From Chromera velia (lineage: Eukaryota; Sar; Chromeraceae): a stretch of DNA of 10,000 nucleotides. The DNA lies in assembly GCA_018398765.1 (NCBI GenBank), contig JAHBMJ010005774.1:1-10000 (forward strand). The letters run 5' to 3'. The translations under genes and the position numbers were made by a program. Below, piece after piece: positions 1-6,969 of the stretch. The notes below the pieces were generated by a model. That model did not search any database. It was not told the DNA's origin and saw nothing but the letters and a program-made list of their open reading frames with translations. Each line of letters begins with the position of its first letter. Within the stretch, counting starts at the first letter, position 1.

Positions 1-17
1 GGGGGGGGGGGGGGGGG
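1..17. repeat. poly-G tract at window edge
   Basis: A run of 17 G residues opens the window. It may be a genuine homopolymer or a contig or read artefact at a sequence end; the window cannot tell these apart. Confidence 0.8.
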
Positions 18-541
18 CTCTTATTTTTCCCTCCTGATTACAGTCTCTCCCTCCTCATGCCTTCTTTCCTAATCGATCTCTCTTTTTATACATCTCATTC
101 GTTTCAGATTGAAGGGCTCCCATATTTCATGGTTGGCGCCCTCGAGAGCAACTGGAGGATGAAAAGCGGGAGGGGCAGATGGGCGGCGGGAGAGACCTTG
201 TCGAGGTCAATGGTGGAGCCCTCCCTAGTACGCCTTGGGTGGGAGGTGTGCTGCGTTTTGGAGAGGCTCCTAGCTTCCTCTAGTCTGTAGATAAGGGTCT
301 TGAACTTAATATTTCATTTGCTTTTCGCTGTTTATATGTCTCTGTAAATCTTTCTGTTTTTTTTCTTTTACTTGCTCCTCTCTATCTTTGCCCGGTACTT
401 TTCTCTTTACTTGTTTGCCTTTCCCTTTCTTGGTACATGTCTCCCTCTTCTTTTCCGTCTTCCTACTCCGTTTTGTTTCTCGTTCTTTTTTTGTCTTCGT
501 GTATGTCCCTTTTCATCTCTCTATCCCTTTCCGCCTATAAT
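18..541. other. pyrimidine-rich spacer, no gene recognised
   Basis: From about 300 to 530 the plus strand is dominated by C and T with long T runs, giving only low-complexity Leu/Phe/Ser-rich translations. The short frame at 57-290 has no recognisable motif. This stretch could be intronic or intergenic. I see no convincing coding exon or RNA gene. Confidence 0.5.
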
Positions 542-590
542 ATGTGAAAACGGGACTAGACTGACTCCAACACTAATTCCGACTCCAAAT
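542..590 (+). repeat. left terminal inverted repeat of the 542-2606 unit
   Basis: 49 bp, beginning ATGTGAAAACGGGAC and ending GACTCCAAAT. It is identical to the reverse complement of 2558-2606 except within 557-561. Confidence 0.85.
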
Positions 591-610
591 TTTTTTTAAA
601 TATACAAACA

Positions 611-628
611 GTTTAAACTAGTTTAAAC
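611..628. repeat. 18-bp perfect palindrome
   Basis: GTTTAAACTAGTTTAAAC is its own reverse complement. It lies 20 bp inside the left end of the 542-2606 unit, in AT-rich sequence, so it may be a subterminal binding site of the element or chance in AT-rich DNA. Confidence 0.6.
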
Positions 629-739
629 ATATTCAACATCGTTTAAGTGTATTTTTAGCGATTCTTTTATTATTTTTAAAGGTTTTAAATTAGAGCTCGG
701 AGTGTATGAGAGTGAAAGTTGGAAGTGTTGTAGCATAGT

Positions 740-860
740 GGCAGGCCGGGCCGGCGGGTCTGCGTGCATGCCGCGCGTGGCATGCAGCGCCGCGCCGTAC
801 GTATGTGCGTCTGTACCGCGGCCTGCCCCAACCGGCCCGCGCGGGCTGCCACGCTTGACT
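740..860. other. GC-rich, CpG-rich palindromic island
   Basis: About 120 bp of strongly GC-rich sequence stands out sharply between AT-rich flanks. It contains a perfect 8-bp inverted repeat, TGCATGCC at 765-772 and GGCATGCA at 779-786, with a 6-nt loop. A looser outer pairing brings the GGCAGGCCGGGCCGG segment near 741 against the complement of CCGGCCCGCGCGGGCTGCC near 833-851. It has no stop codon on the plus strand in the frame 702-1017, but the composition alone explains that. It may be an internal foldback of the surrounding element or a relic of a GC-rich exon. Confidence 0.5.
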
Positions 861-1148
861 GACGCACGCATCCCAATCCGAATATTTGGCTGTATGGTAG
901 AAATCCGATTATATGCTTTTGCAGGCCGAGGCATCTATCAGAGAGCAAGGAAGAAATTAAAAGATCCCGCTTCATTCCCTTCAATTATAGCTCCACGTTG
1001 CTATGCAGATTTTTTGTAGAGTGTACTTGTTGTGGGCCTGTCGCTGGGGATCGTGTGCCAGTGCTGTAGTATGGCTACACTTTTGAAGTGGGCTGAGCTT
1101 TGCCGTCTCCTTTTAAACAACACTTTGTATGGGCAAGGGGTTTTAATT

Positions 1149-1620
1149 GTTACGTCAGAAAGACCTGTGTTGATGCATCTGTTTACCCTTTTTCCTTCCT
1201 CTTCATACGGTATGGATGCAGGAGTTTGGAGCTCTCGCTTGCCTCTGGTGTGCAGAAGGAGTTGCGTTCGTCTCATTTCTTTGGTCAGTTGGGGGTTGGG
1301 CGTCTCTGGGTACAACACGGCTTCAGTCGATCAACTCATGTCAAGGAATGATCCACGTGGGTTCCTCTATTCACCCATCCTTCTTTTCATTCTGGCTGCG
1401 TAGATGCAGGGTTTGGTGCTCCCTTGTGCCCTTCGTATGGAAGGAGAGTTGCTTTCATATCGTCTCTCTGGTCAGTTTGCGATTGCGAGTTTCTGTGTGC
1501 AAAGGCGGCAAGAGGTTACGTTCTGTCAGAGAGATGTCCATCCTTCTTTTTCTTTTTTACCCTCATTCTATTCATACTGTCTGTCTGGATGCAGGCTTTA
1601 AGGCTTCCTCATGTGTACAT
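1149..1620. repeat. degenerate ~186-bp tandem repeat, about 2.5 copies
   Basis: The anchor GATGCAGG recurs at 1215, 1403 and 1588 (spacings 188 and 185). The anchor GTTACG recurs at 1149 and 1515, two periods apart. Between anchors, the copies share pyrimidine blocks (CATCCTTCTTTT) upstream of the anchor. Downstream they share GGAGTTGCGTTCGTCTCATT versus GAGAGTTGCTTTCATATCGT, followed by TGGTCAGTT. Copies are clearly diverged, with indels. A related segment, GTGCAG(TA)AGAAGGAGTTGCG, recurs near 2709-2730 outside this element. The repeat runs directly into the GT microsatellite. Each anchor also resembles a 3' splice site (pyrimidines then GCAG), so a decayed exon duplication is an alternative reading. 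Confidence 0.5.
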
Positions 1621-1621
1621 T

Positions 1622-1622
<1 letters not shown>

Positions 1623-1663
<41 letters not shown>

Positions 1664-1779
1664 TGTGTGAGTCGGTTGTGTGTGAGTCGGTGTGTGTGTA
1701 CATGTGAGTCGATGTATATGTATATATATGCGTGTGTGTGTGTGTGTATGTGTGTGTGTGTATACGTATGTGTGTATGT

Positions 1780-1815
<36 letters not shown>

Positions 1816-1832
1816 ATGTGTGTATGTGTGTA

Positions 1833-1863
<31 letters not shown>

Positions 1864-1866
1864 ATC

Positions 1867-1898
<32 letters not shown>

Positions 1899-1907
1899 CG
1901 TGCGTGC

Positions 1908-1948
<41 letters not shown>

Positions 1949-2035
1949 TGTGTGTTCTCTCTCTCCCTCTGCGTGTATATATATATGTGTATGTGTGTGT
2001 GTGTGTGTGTGTATGTGTGTGTGTACGTGTCTGTA
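1623..2035. repeat. imperfect (GT)n microsatellite, ~415 bp
   Basis: A long alternating TG tract is broken by TATG, GAGTCGG, TATATA and CTCTCTCTCC interruptions. Alternating purine-pyrimidine sequence continues through TGTGCGCGCACGTGCGTGCG near 1890-1909, which favours left-handed Z-DNA. Long Cys/Val (plus) or His/Thr (minus) open frames here are a by-product of the dinucleotide repeat lacking stop codons and are not genes. Confidence 0.95.
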
Positions 2036-2557
2036 TATCCGCGCAGCCGTATAAGGAGCAGTTTCTCATCTATGGCATTTCCGGGATCATGCAAAAAAAT
2101 AGTCCTGCAGCACTATCATGCTTCTATGATCAACTCAGAGTTAGAGCACAATAGAGTACAATGTAGTACAATGGAGCCGGAGTATAGATGTATAGCCTTA
2201 GGAAAAAGTAGGAACTAAAACAAAAATTGATTTAAAAAAAATTTCTTACTAACTCTGATCGCGTAAATTATTTTGAGTTAATCTTCTGAAGCTTTTGAAA
2301 AAAGGTTTTTTAAAAAAATTATGATGTATATGTGATCGAGTAACTAAATCCTAGTCTAGATCCTAGTATAGATACACTAGTACAAACATACAAGATCTTA
2401 CTACTAGTAGTAGTACACCGCCCTACACTAGCTGTTACAAAAAAAAAATGAGGACATGTAAATAAATTTAGCACACATGTTATAATTTAAAAAGATGTTT
2501 ACAAATGTTTTTACATGGTTGTGATTTTACTTTAATTAACTGAAAAAAATTAAAAAT
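2036..2557. other. AT-rich, CTAG-rich element tail without a gene
   Basis: This AT-rich part of the 542-2606 unit has repeated short motifs. AGTACAATG occurs twice near 2155-2170, and CTAG occurs many times between 2350 and 2435, including ACTACTAGTAGTAGTA. Stops occur in all frames. It looks like the non-coding interior of the inverted-repeat unit. Confidence 0.5.
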
Positions 2558-2606
2558 ATTTGGAGTCGGAATTAGTGTTGGAGTCAACATGGTCCCGTTT
2601 TCACAT
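2558..2606 (-). repeat. right terminal inverted repeat of the 542-2606 unit
   Basis: Inverted partner of 542-590, with 45 of 49 positions identical and no gaps. It ends GTCCCGTTTTCACAT at its outer edge. Confidence 0.85.
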
Positions 2607-2736
2607 CTATCTCCCTTTATCCATATATCTGTCTGTGCATTTGAAACTTTGCGTGGGCGTTCTCAGACTGGTTGAAGCAGACAGTGTTGCTATCATTTTG
2701 TCTCATCTGTGCAGTAAGAAGGAGTTGCGCACCTTT

Positions 2737-3159
2737 ATGGAAAGGCTCTCTTTCGTTCTCAGAGAGAGCTGCCATGTAAAAGACACAGACCTAGTAGATG
2801 CGGTCAGATATCCTTTGAGGGTGAACATGCGACGGTTGCCTTTGGGTCAGCTTGCCAGTATCTCCCGTGAAGAGGAGAGAGTGAGGGTCGCTTTTGAGCT
2901 CTTTCCAAGTAGAATCAGTATGCGGCGAAAGAGGCAAACAGTGGTTCTCATACAGCGGTCAGTTGATAAAAATCATCCTCAGGCTGGTTGTGCATCTACG
3001 AAAAGAGTCGCATTTCCTCGAGTGCTCCCATTGTACGTGTCCACAAATGATGGAGCGCCATATCATCGATTCAACATTTTTTTTCTGTGTTGTGCTCCAA
3101 CGGGTGTTCACTTACATTTTCCGGCAGTAGCTTTTCAACTGATAAGACTTCCAATCTGA
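2737..3159 (+). CDS. unrecognised open frame, uncertain
   Basis: The frame is open from about 2554 to the TGA at 3157-3159; the first ATG is at 2737, giving about 140 residues beginning MERLSFVLRE. The product would be basic and mixed in composition (for example SREEERVRVAFELF, SMRRKRQTVV), without an obvious signal peptide, membrane segment or known motif. The open frame begins within the right inverted repeat of one element and ends within the left inverted repeat of the next, so its termini are element-derived. The stretch is longer than expected by chance for this composition, but it could be a decayed exon or a chance frame. No function is assigned. Confidence 0.25.
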   Translation: MERLSFVLRESCHVKDTDLVDAVRYPLRVNMRRLPLGQLASISREEERVRVAFELFPSRISMRRKRQTVVLIQRSVDKNHPQAGCASTKRVAFPRVLPLYVSTNDGAPYHRFNIFFLCCAPTGVHLHFPAVAFQLIRLPI

Positions 3160-3187
3160 ACCTTTATCCTGAGAAGTGACTTTTAAT
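3137..3187 (+). repeat. left 51-bp inverted repeat of the 3137-4070 unit
   Basis: 51 bp with perfect inverted identity to 4020-4070. Confidence 0.92.
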
Positions 3188-3286
3188 TTAACATTTTTAA
3201 AATATTTTTTTACGTCGTTGCTTTTATAACAAGTAAAAAAGCTTTATTCATTTGTGAAACATTAATTCTAGTTATTGATGTTGCAG

Positions 3287-3546
3287 AAAGGGAGAGAGAT
3301 GAAGAAAGCCGCGATGCAGTGCTACGCTTCTTGGAACGTCTCTCTTTTTCAAATGACCACTTGCATTTTGAGATGAAGTCATTGTATTGTGAATGCCAGG
3401 AGCAGTTTGTTGGTAACCGTTTTGCTTTACACTCCTCGGGTCTTCCGTATGTCTTCCTCGTGCATGGAGTATGTGAGGCCACACTTGCACTAGTGCATCG
3501 AACACCCTCTGCGCACCTCTGCACGCTCCTGTCCAATGTAAATTGA
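3287..3546 (+). CDS. exon-like open frame inside the 934-bp unit, uncertain
   Basis: A possible splice acceptor (GATGTTGCAG, ending at 3286) precedes an open frame running to TGA at 3544-3546. It reads ERDEESRDAVLRFLERLSF near its start and then ECQEQFVGNRFALH. A GTATGT donor-like site at 3447-3452 could end an exon of about 160 bp. The frame is also open upstream to about 3200, so the acceptor is not forced by a stop codon. No domain was recognised. The phrase LERLSF resembles MERLSF in the frame at 2737-3159, which may reflect a shared ancestral sequence or coincidence. It could be a captured host exon or a relic of an element gene. Confidence 0.25.
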
Positions 3547-3663
3547 GATGATTCTCATGCTGGTCTTATTCTTGCATTGTTATTCTTTTTTGCGTGCTTT
3601 CATTCTTAGAGGAGATTCCGTATTCGCGTGACGTTCTGCATACAGGTAACCGTTAGCCTTTAC

Positions 3664-3714
3664 GGGCTGACCCCCTGGTCCGGGGGTACTTTCATCCTAA
3701 GCTTCCGTCAGCCC
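3664..3714. other. nested GC-rich foldback
   Basis: GGGCTGAC at 3664-3671 pairs with GTCAGCCC at 3707-3714. Nested inside, ACCCCC at 3670-3675 pairs with GGGGGT at 3682-3687 across a 6-nt loop. The two stems share two bases, so each would be slightly shortened if both formed. It lies in the middle of the 934-bp unit, within mixed-composition sequence. It could be an RNA structure, an internal element palindrome or chance. Confidence 0.45.
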
Positions 3715-4019
3715 AGGGCGTATGAGCAGTAAACGACGCCCACTGTTTGAATGTGCACATTCAATCAAAATGTATGCAAAGCATTGTATCTGTTTCAAAC
3801 CGTTACTGTACAAGCCTCTAAGCACTTGGCAAGCTTACAGTCACCGTGGTGTACGTTAAAATTGCTAGTAAAATTGATTAGAATGAACCAATAAATAATT
3901 ATAACTCAATTATTTTATGTTAGTTTAAATGTTGAAATACGTTTTTAATTTGATTTCAAAGATTCTATAGATTAGTTTAATATTGAAAAAGCTTGTAAAA
4001 CTTAGTATGGTAATTAAAG
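3715..4019. other. AT-rich right half of the 934-bp unit, nothing recognised
   Basis: From about 3855 the sequence is strongly AT-rich with stops in all frames. No gene, RNA or internal repeat was identified. Confidence 0.5.
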
Positions 4020-4070
4020 ATTAAAAGTCACTTCTCAGGATAAAGGTTCAGATTGGAAGTCTTATCAGTT
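4020..4070 (-). repeat. right 51-bp inverted repeat of the 3137-4070 unit
   Basis: 51 bp with perfect inverted identity to 3137-3187. A TCTCTCCC flank follows outside. Confidence 0.92.
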
Positions 4071-4734
4071 TCTCTCCCACCTTCGTTGTGTTTTTCTCCT
4101 CGAAATATTCGTTCACTACACACTTCTTTTTCTTACTAGATAGATGGGCTTCTCCTGCATTAGAAGCAAAGCGAATTAATTCATGTTCCTTGCAGGATTT
4201 GCTGATTAAGGAAGGCTCCACGCTGTGGAGATGGGATGGCGAGCAGATGGCGGCGGTGTCGGAAGCCGCATTCTGGCAAGCTTTCAACAATCATTATTAT
4301 CATTATTGATCGGTCTATAGGCCATCATGCAATGCATGAGTCTGTGACAATGCTGTATTGCCCTTTTGCCAGACCTGCGTCACTCATCAAGGTGGGGCTG
4401 CCATCTGCTAGCTGAAACCCGGCGCCTGAATCATGACGCTTAATCGATTTAAGTGCCGTTCCTCACTATAGAAGGCTGCGACAGTCAAACCAATCTAAGA
4501 TACTGAGAGTAGACAGAGCAAACCAGTAAAAAGGGAGAACAGGGATTGGAATAGATGTACGAAGAAGGCGTTCGAAGGGTCAAAGGGATGAACAATTTGG
4601 AAAAAGACGGTTCAGTCGTTGTGCTCGCGTCTTTTATCTGTAAGAGAAGAGGAAAGGGAGATAAAAAGGAAAGAAAAGAGAGAAATAAAAAACAGAACAA
4701 ACTTCCATTGCTAAGTTTCATACTCAGTCTGCTC
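4071..4734. other. spacer with one weak exon-like segment
   Basis: At 4088-4309 (plus) there is an open frame. A pyrimidine tract ending TTACTAG at 4139 resembles a splice acceptor, and is followed by a translation including LLIKEGSTLWRWDGEQ; no family was recognised. At 4286-4306 there is a TCATTATTATCATTATTGATC trinucleotide-like patch. The minus strand near 4640-4700 has a long pyrimidine tract ending CTTACAG, which could be an intron end downstream of the interrupted minus-strand ORF. None of this is strong enough for a gene call. Confidence 0.3.
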
Positions 4735-6159
4735 TTACAGCCACGTTGCAACAAACTTGCCCTTTTGAAGACCAGGTCGGTCACCCTCTCCTTCTCTTGC
4801 TGGATGGTTTTCGAGTATGACAAAAGCCCGCACAGCGCGTGTGACTGATGGGAAAGACATATCAAAGGAGAGGTTCTCTCTGCTGAACGCTTGTTCTTCC
4901 CCCTCTTCGAACTGTTCGAGAAAGCCAATCTCGTCTTGAATCTGATCCCGTGCCCTCTGACGCCAAGACTTCTTTGCTGACTTGGAAACGACGGCGGGAG
5001 TCGTCATCTGTGCAGTGAAACGCAAACGAGGACTCACGCGGTCAGAGGGAGGAAGCAAAGAGAAGAGCTGCTGCAAAGAACATTGCACATTGCATTCTTC
5101 CTGCTCTGATTCAGAAAGGTGAGATTCTCCGCAGAAACGAAGCCGCACTTTATAAGAAGGGAACGCGTCTCCATACCCGCGAACAGAAAAGAGCGAACGC
5201 CCATCCCGGGCGGCAATCACATCGTTAGCATGCTTCTCCGTCATGTCACAATGAAAAACTGCCTCCAGGCCCCTTTGCCTAATAAAATCTGTACCGTCAC
5301 AGCAAGGCAGATCCTCTTATACACAAAGGTCAAACAGCTCACGAATAGTCTGAGCTGAGAGCCCAAACGGATTTTCGCTAAAGTCTCCTTCAAGGAAAAG
5401 GTGAATGAAGTGTACTGGGGCTTAGGAAACCTCAGGTGGAGTAGGTGGGGAGAGGGGTTTTGAGGAACCAACGTCCATGATAGTAGAGTAGACGAGTCCA
5501 GGGATTTGGCTGACAGAGTCGCCTTTCAAATTCAAGGAGGAGGATATGGATGTACTATTGTTGGTAGGAGGCGTGTTGGCATCGCTGTATGGGGAGGGCG
5601 AGACGGAAGCACTTTGTGGGGGGGGCGTGTTGGCATCGCTTTGTGGGGAGGGCGAGACGGAAGCGCTTTATGGGGGGGGCGTGTTGGCATCGCTTTGTAG
5701 GGAGGGCGAGATAGAAGGCTTAGCGCTCTGAGTCACCTGGAGGGAGGGATTGACGTAAGCTTCAGGAGGTGACAAGTTTGGTGTGAAAGGGGCAGCCGAG
5801 GCGGAAAGGGCGGACACAGTCTCCTTAAATGCGACCTCACCCGCAACCGACTTCTTTTTGTTTGACCCAAAGCCTCTCTTAGCTAAGGGGGAAGGCGAGT
5901 TTGTCTCAGACTCCGCAGATGAATGCCTTGGCTTCTTGTACCTCCTTCTCCGTGGGCGGGAAAGTGGCACTGTCAGCTTCTTCAACTTTATCAAAATTGA
6001 GACGACTGACGACACTGTGGGAACAAAAGTGTCATCCAGTGTCTTCTCGACGTTGTGAAGCAGGGTATCCAGCAGAGCACTTCCTGCCGGCATAAGCTGC
6101 TGCACCGCAGCTACAAGGGCCACTCGCAGGTCTGGGTGTTCCGCAGTTCCTCAAGACAT
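4735..6159 (-). pseudogene. stop-interrupted long ORF with Ser/Pro-rich repeats (decayed gene or element ORF)
   Basis: One minus-strand frame runs from ATG at 6157-6159 to TAA at 4735-4737, about 474 codons, without a frameshift but with four internal stops: TGA at 6151-6153 (third codon) and TAA at 5668-5670, 5422-5424 and 5317-5319. The predicted product has an N-terminal helix-like region (LRVALVAAVQQLMPAGSALL) and a basic patch (RPRRRRYKKPR) that may act in nuclear targeting or nucleic-acid binding. A Ser/Pro-rich linker with an 18-residue repeat follows. The C-terminal part is globular-looking, with segments such as HLFLEGDFSENPFGLSAQ and LFSVRGYGDAFPSYKVRLRF. Codon third positions and residue mix look coding throughout. 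At 5668 the TAA replaces a CAA (Gln) present in the next repeat copy, so at least this stop looks like a C-to-T change. The family is not recognised; a retroelement gag/ORF1-like protein or a dead host gene both fit. The CYB5D1-like gene in this window ends with TAA, arguing against TAA coding for Gln. Confidence 0.6.
5571..5732 (-). repeat. 54-bp tandem repeat (18-residue coding unit), two full copies plus a diverged third
   Basis: The start GCGTGTTGGCATCGCT recurs at 5571, 5625 and 5679, exactly 54 bp apart, so the unit is 18 codons and keeps the frame. Minus-strand translation of the unit is QSASVSPSPQSDANTPPP. The third copy (5679 onward) diverges after its first half (SAKPSISPSLQ). One copy has TAA and its neighbour CAA at the first Gln position. 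It is GC-rich, with runs of seven to nine G on the plus strand. Confidence 0.9.
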
Positions 6160-6723
6160 CCCGTCTAAGCCGGTTTGAGTACTTCGATCACTCACTTAAG
6201 AAAAACGCTAGGAAAAACGATTATCAAACTGAAAACGGAGACGGCTGCTGAACGATGCTGAAGTTGTAGCAAAATTGGAGTTCGCTTTGAGCAAAAGCTG
6301 GGAAAAAGGTTATCGATTTGCCAAAGCTGAGAGCCAGAAAAAACAGAGTGAACAGAATGAAGCTGGAGAATGGAGAAAGAGTTTTCTGCTACGATCGAAA
6401 CCACGAGACGGGCGCTGCGAAGAATCATTCAATGAGTTCAAGCAAGACTGTTTCTCAGCGAAAAATTTCCGAAGAACTCTCTAGCAAGCTGTCGTCTCAA
6501 ACTCTAACTGAGTGATCCTCAAACAGCGGTTTCTTCATCATTAACGCGTTGCAGAGGAATAAGAATCAGTATTAAATACCGCCATGACCATGTGTGGACA
6601 ACCATAACTTGTAGATCAAAGCATATAGCATAATACACCAGAAACATCTCTGACACGATTCTCTGTTCGGCCAGATGACTGTTTGCATTAATAAATTATA
6701 AATTTGATATCCCACTACGAAAA

Positions 6724-6725
<2 letters not shown>
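6160..6725. other. spacer, no gene recognised
   Basis: Upstream of the interrupted minus-strand ORF. Short open frames at 6192-6428 (minus) and 6275-6515 (plus) overlap each other and show no recognisable motif. Minus-strand stretches near 6168 (GGCTTAG) and 6208 (TTTTTCCTAG) could be splice acceptors for a further exon, but no upstream exon is evident. Confidence 0.4.
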
Positions 6726-6775
<50 letters not shown>

Positions 6776-6969
6776 CTAGTCTCCCTCTCTCTCATACATA
6801 TACACACACACACATACACACACACTCACTCACTCACTCACTCACTCACTCACTCACTCATTCTCTCTCTCTCTCTCTCTTAGTCTCCCTCTCTCTTACA
6901 CATACACACACACACACATACTCACTCACTCACTCTCTCTCTCTCTCTCTCTCTCTCTCATGCACACAC

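Larger units (their letters stand above)
542..2606. mobile_element. 2.07-kb unit bounded by 49-bp terminal inverted repeats (candidate non-autonomous DNA transposon)
   Basis: The two ends are inverted copies of each other: 542-590 matches the reverse complement of 2558-2606 at 45 of 49 positions without gaps, and all four differences sit together at 557-561. The ends begin ATGTGAAAACGGGAC and contain ACTCCAACACTAATTCCGAC. The interior holds a GC-rich palindromic island, a decayed ~186-bp tandem repeat, a long GT microsatellite and an AT-rich tail. No transposase-like frame is visible, so mobility would need enzymes supplied elsewhere. I could not identify a clear target-site duplication: the flanks are ..CCTATAAT on the left and CTATCTCC.. 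on the right, sharing only CTAT. Alternatively, these are two separate copies of a shorter repeat that landed in opposite orientations. The superfamily is not assigned. Confidence 0.6.
3137..4070. mobile_element. 934-bp unit bounded by perfect 51-bp terminal inverted repeats
   Basis: Positions 3137-3187 are identical to the reverse complement of 4020-4070 over all 51 bp, starting AACTGATAAGACTTCC and ending GAGAAGTGACTTTTAAT. Identity stops immediately on the outer side (C at 3136 against T at 4071), as expected for element ends. The interior contains a short exon-like frame, a GC-rich foldback and an AT-rich right half. No transposase is visible. Flanks are ..TTTTC and TCTCTC.., sharing only TC next to the element, so no convincing target duplication was found. 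Perfect arm identity implies recent arrival, gene conversion between arms, or selection. It fits a non-autonomous TIR transposon; two independent inverted repeat copies remain possible. Confidence 0.65.

Noticed and set aside
623-1019. Overlapping frames on both strands across the GC-rich island (702-1019 plus, 623-984 minus)
   Set aside because: Openness follows from GC-rich composition. Frames are mutually exclusive and lack motifs; the region lies inside the inverted-repeat unit.
1424-2218. Long Cys/Val-rich (plus) and His/Thr-rich (minus) open frames over 1424-2218
   Set aside because: They are translations of the GT dinucleotide repeat, which lacks stops in most frames. There is no non-repetitive coding content.
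511-2630. Similar pyrimidine-rich flanks (CTATCCCTTTCC.. left, CTATCTCCCTTTATCC.. right) as a long target-site duplication of the 542-2606 unit
   Set aside because: The match needs gaps, is offset from the element ends and is low complexity; chance similarity is likely.
4485-4928. Minus-strand frame 4485-4928
   Set aside because: It overlaps the coding-looking minus frame above 4735 in another phase, and the rest is a hydrophobic, pyrimidine-tract translation.
5034-5731. Shadow frames at 5034-5216, 5119-5358, 5241-5471 and 5506-5731
   Set aside because: They lie within the interrupted minus-strand ORF in other frames. The Gly/Trp-rich plus translation at 5506-5731 is the antisense of the Ser/Pro repeat.
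4735-6150. A ciliate-type genetic code with TAA/TAG read as Gln
   Set aside because: It would open the frame from 6150 to 4612, and one TAA sits at a Gln position. However, the CYB5D1-like gene ends with TAA precisely where the family ends, so standard code plus C-to-T decay is simpler. Kept as a testable alternative under findings.
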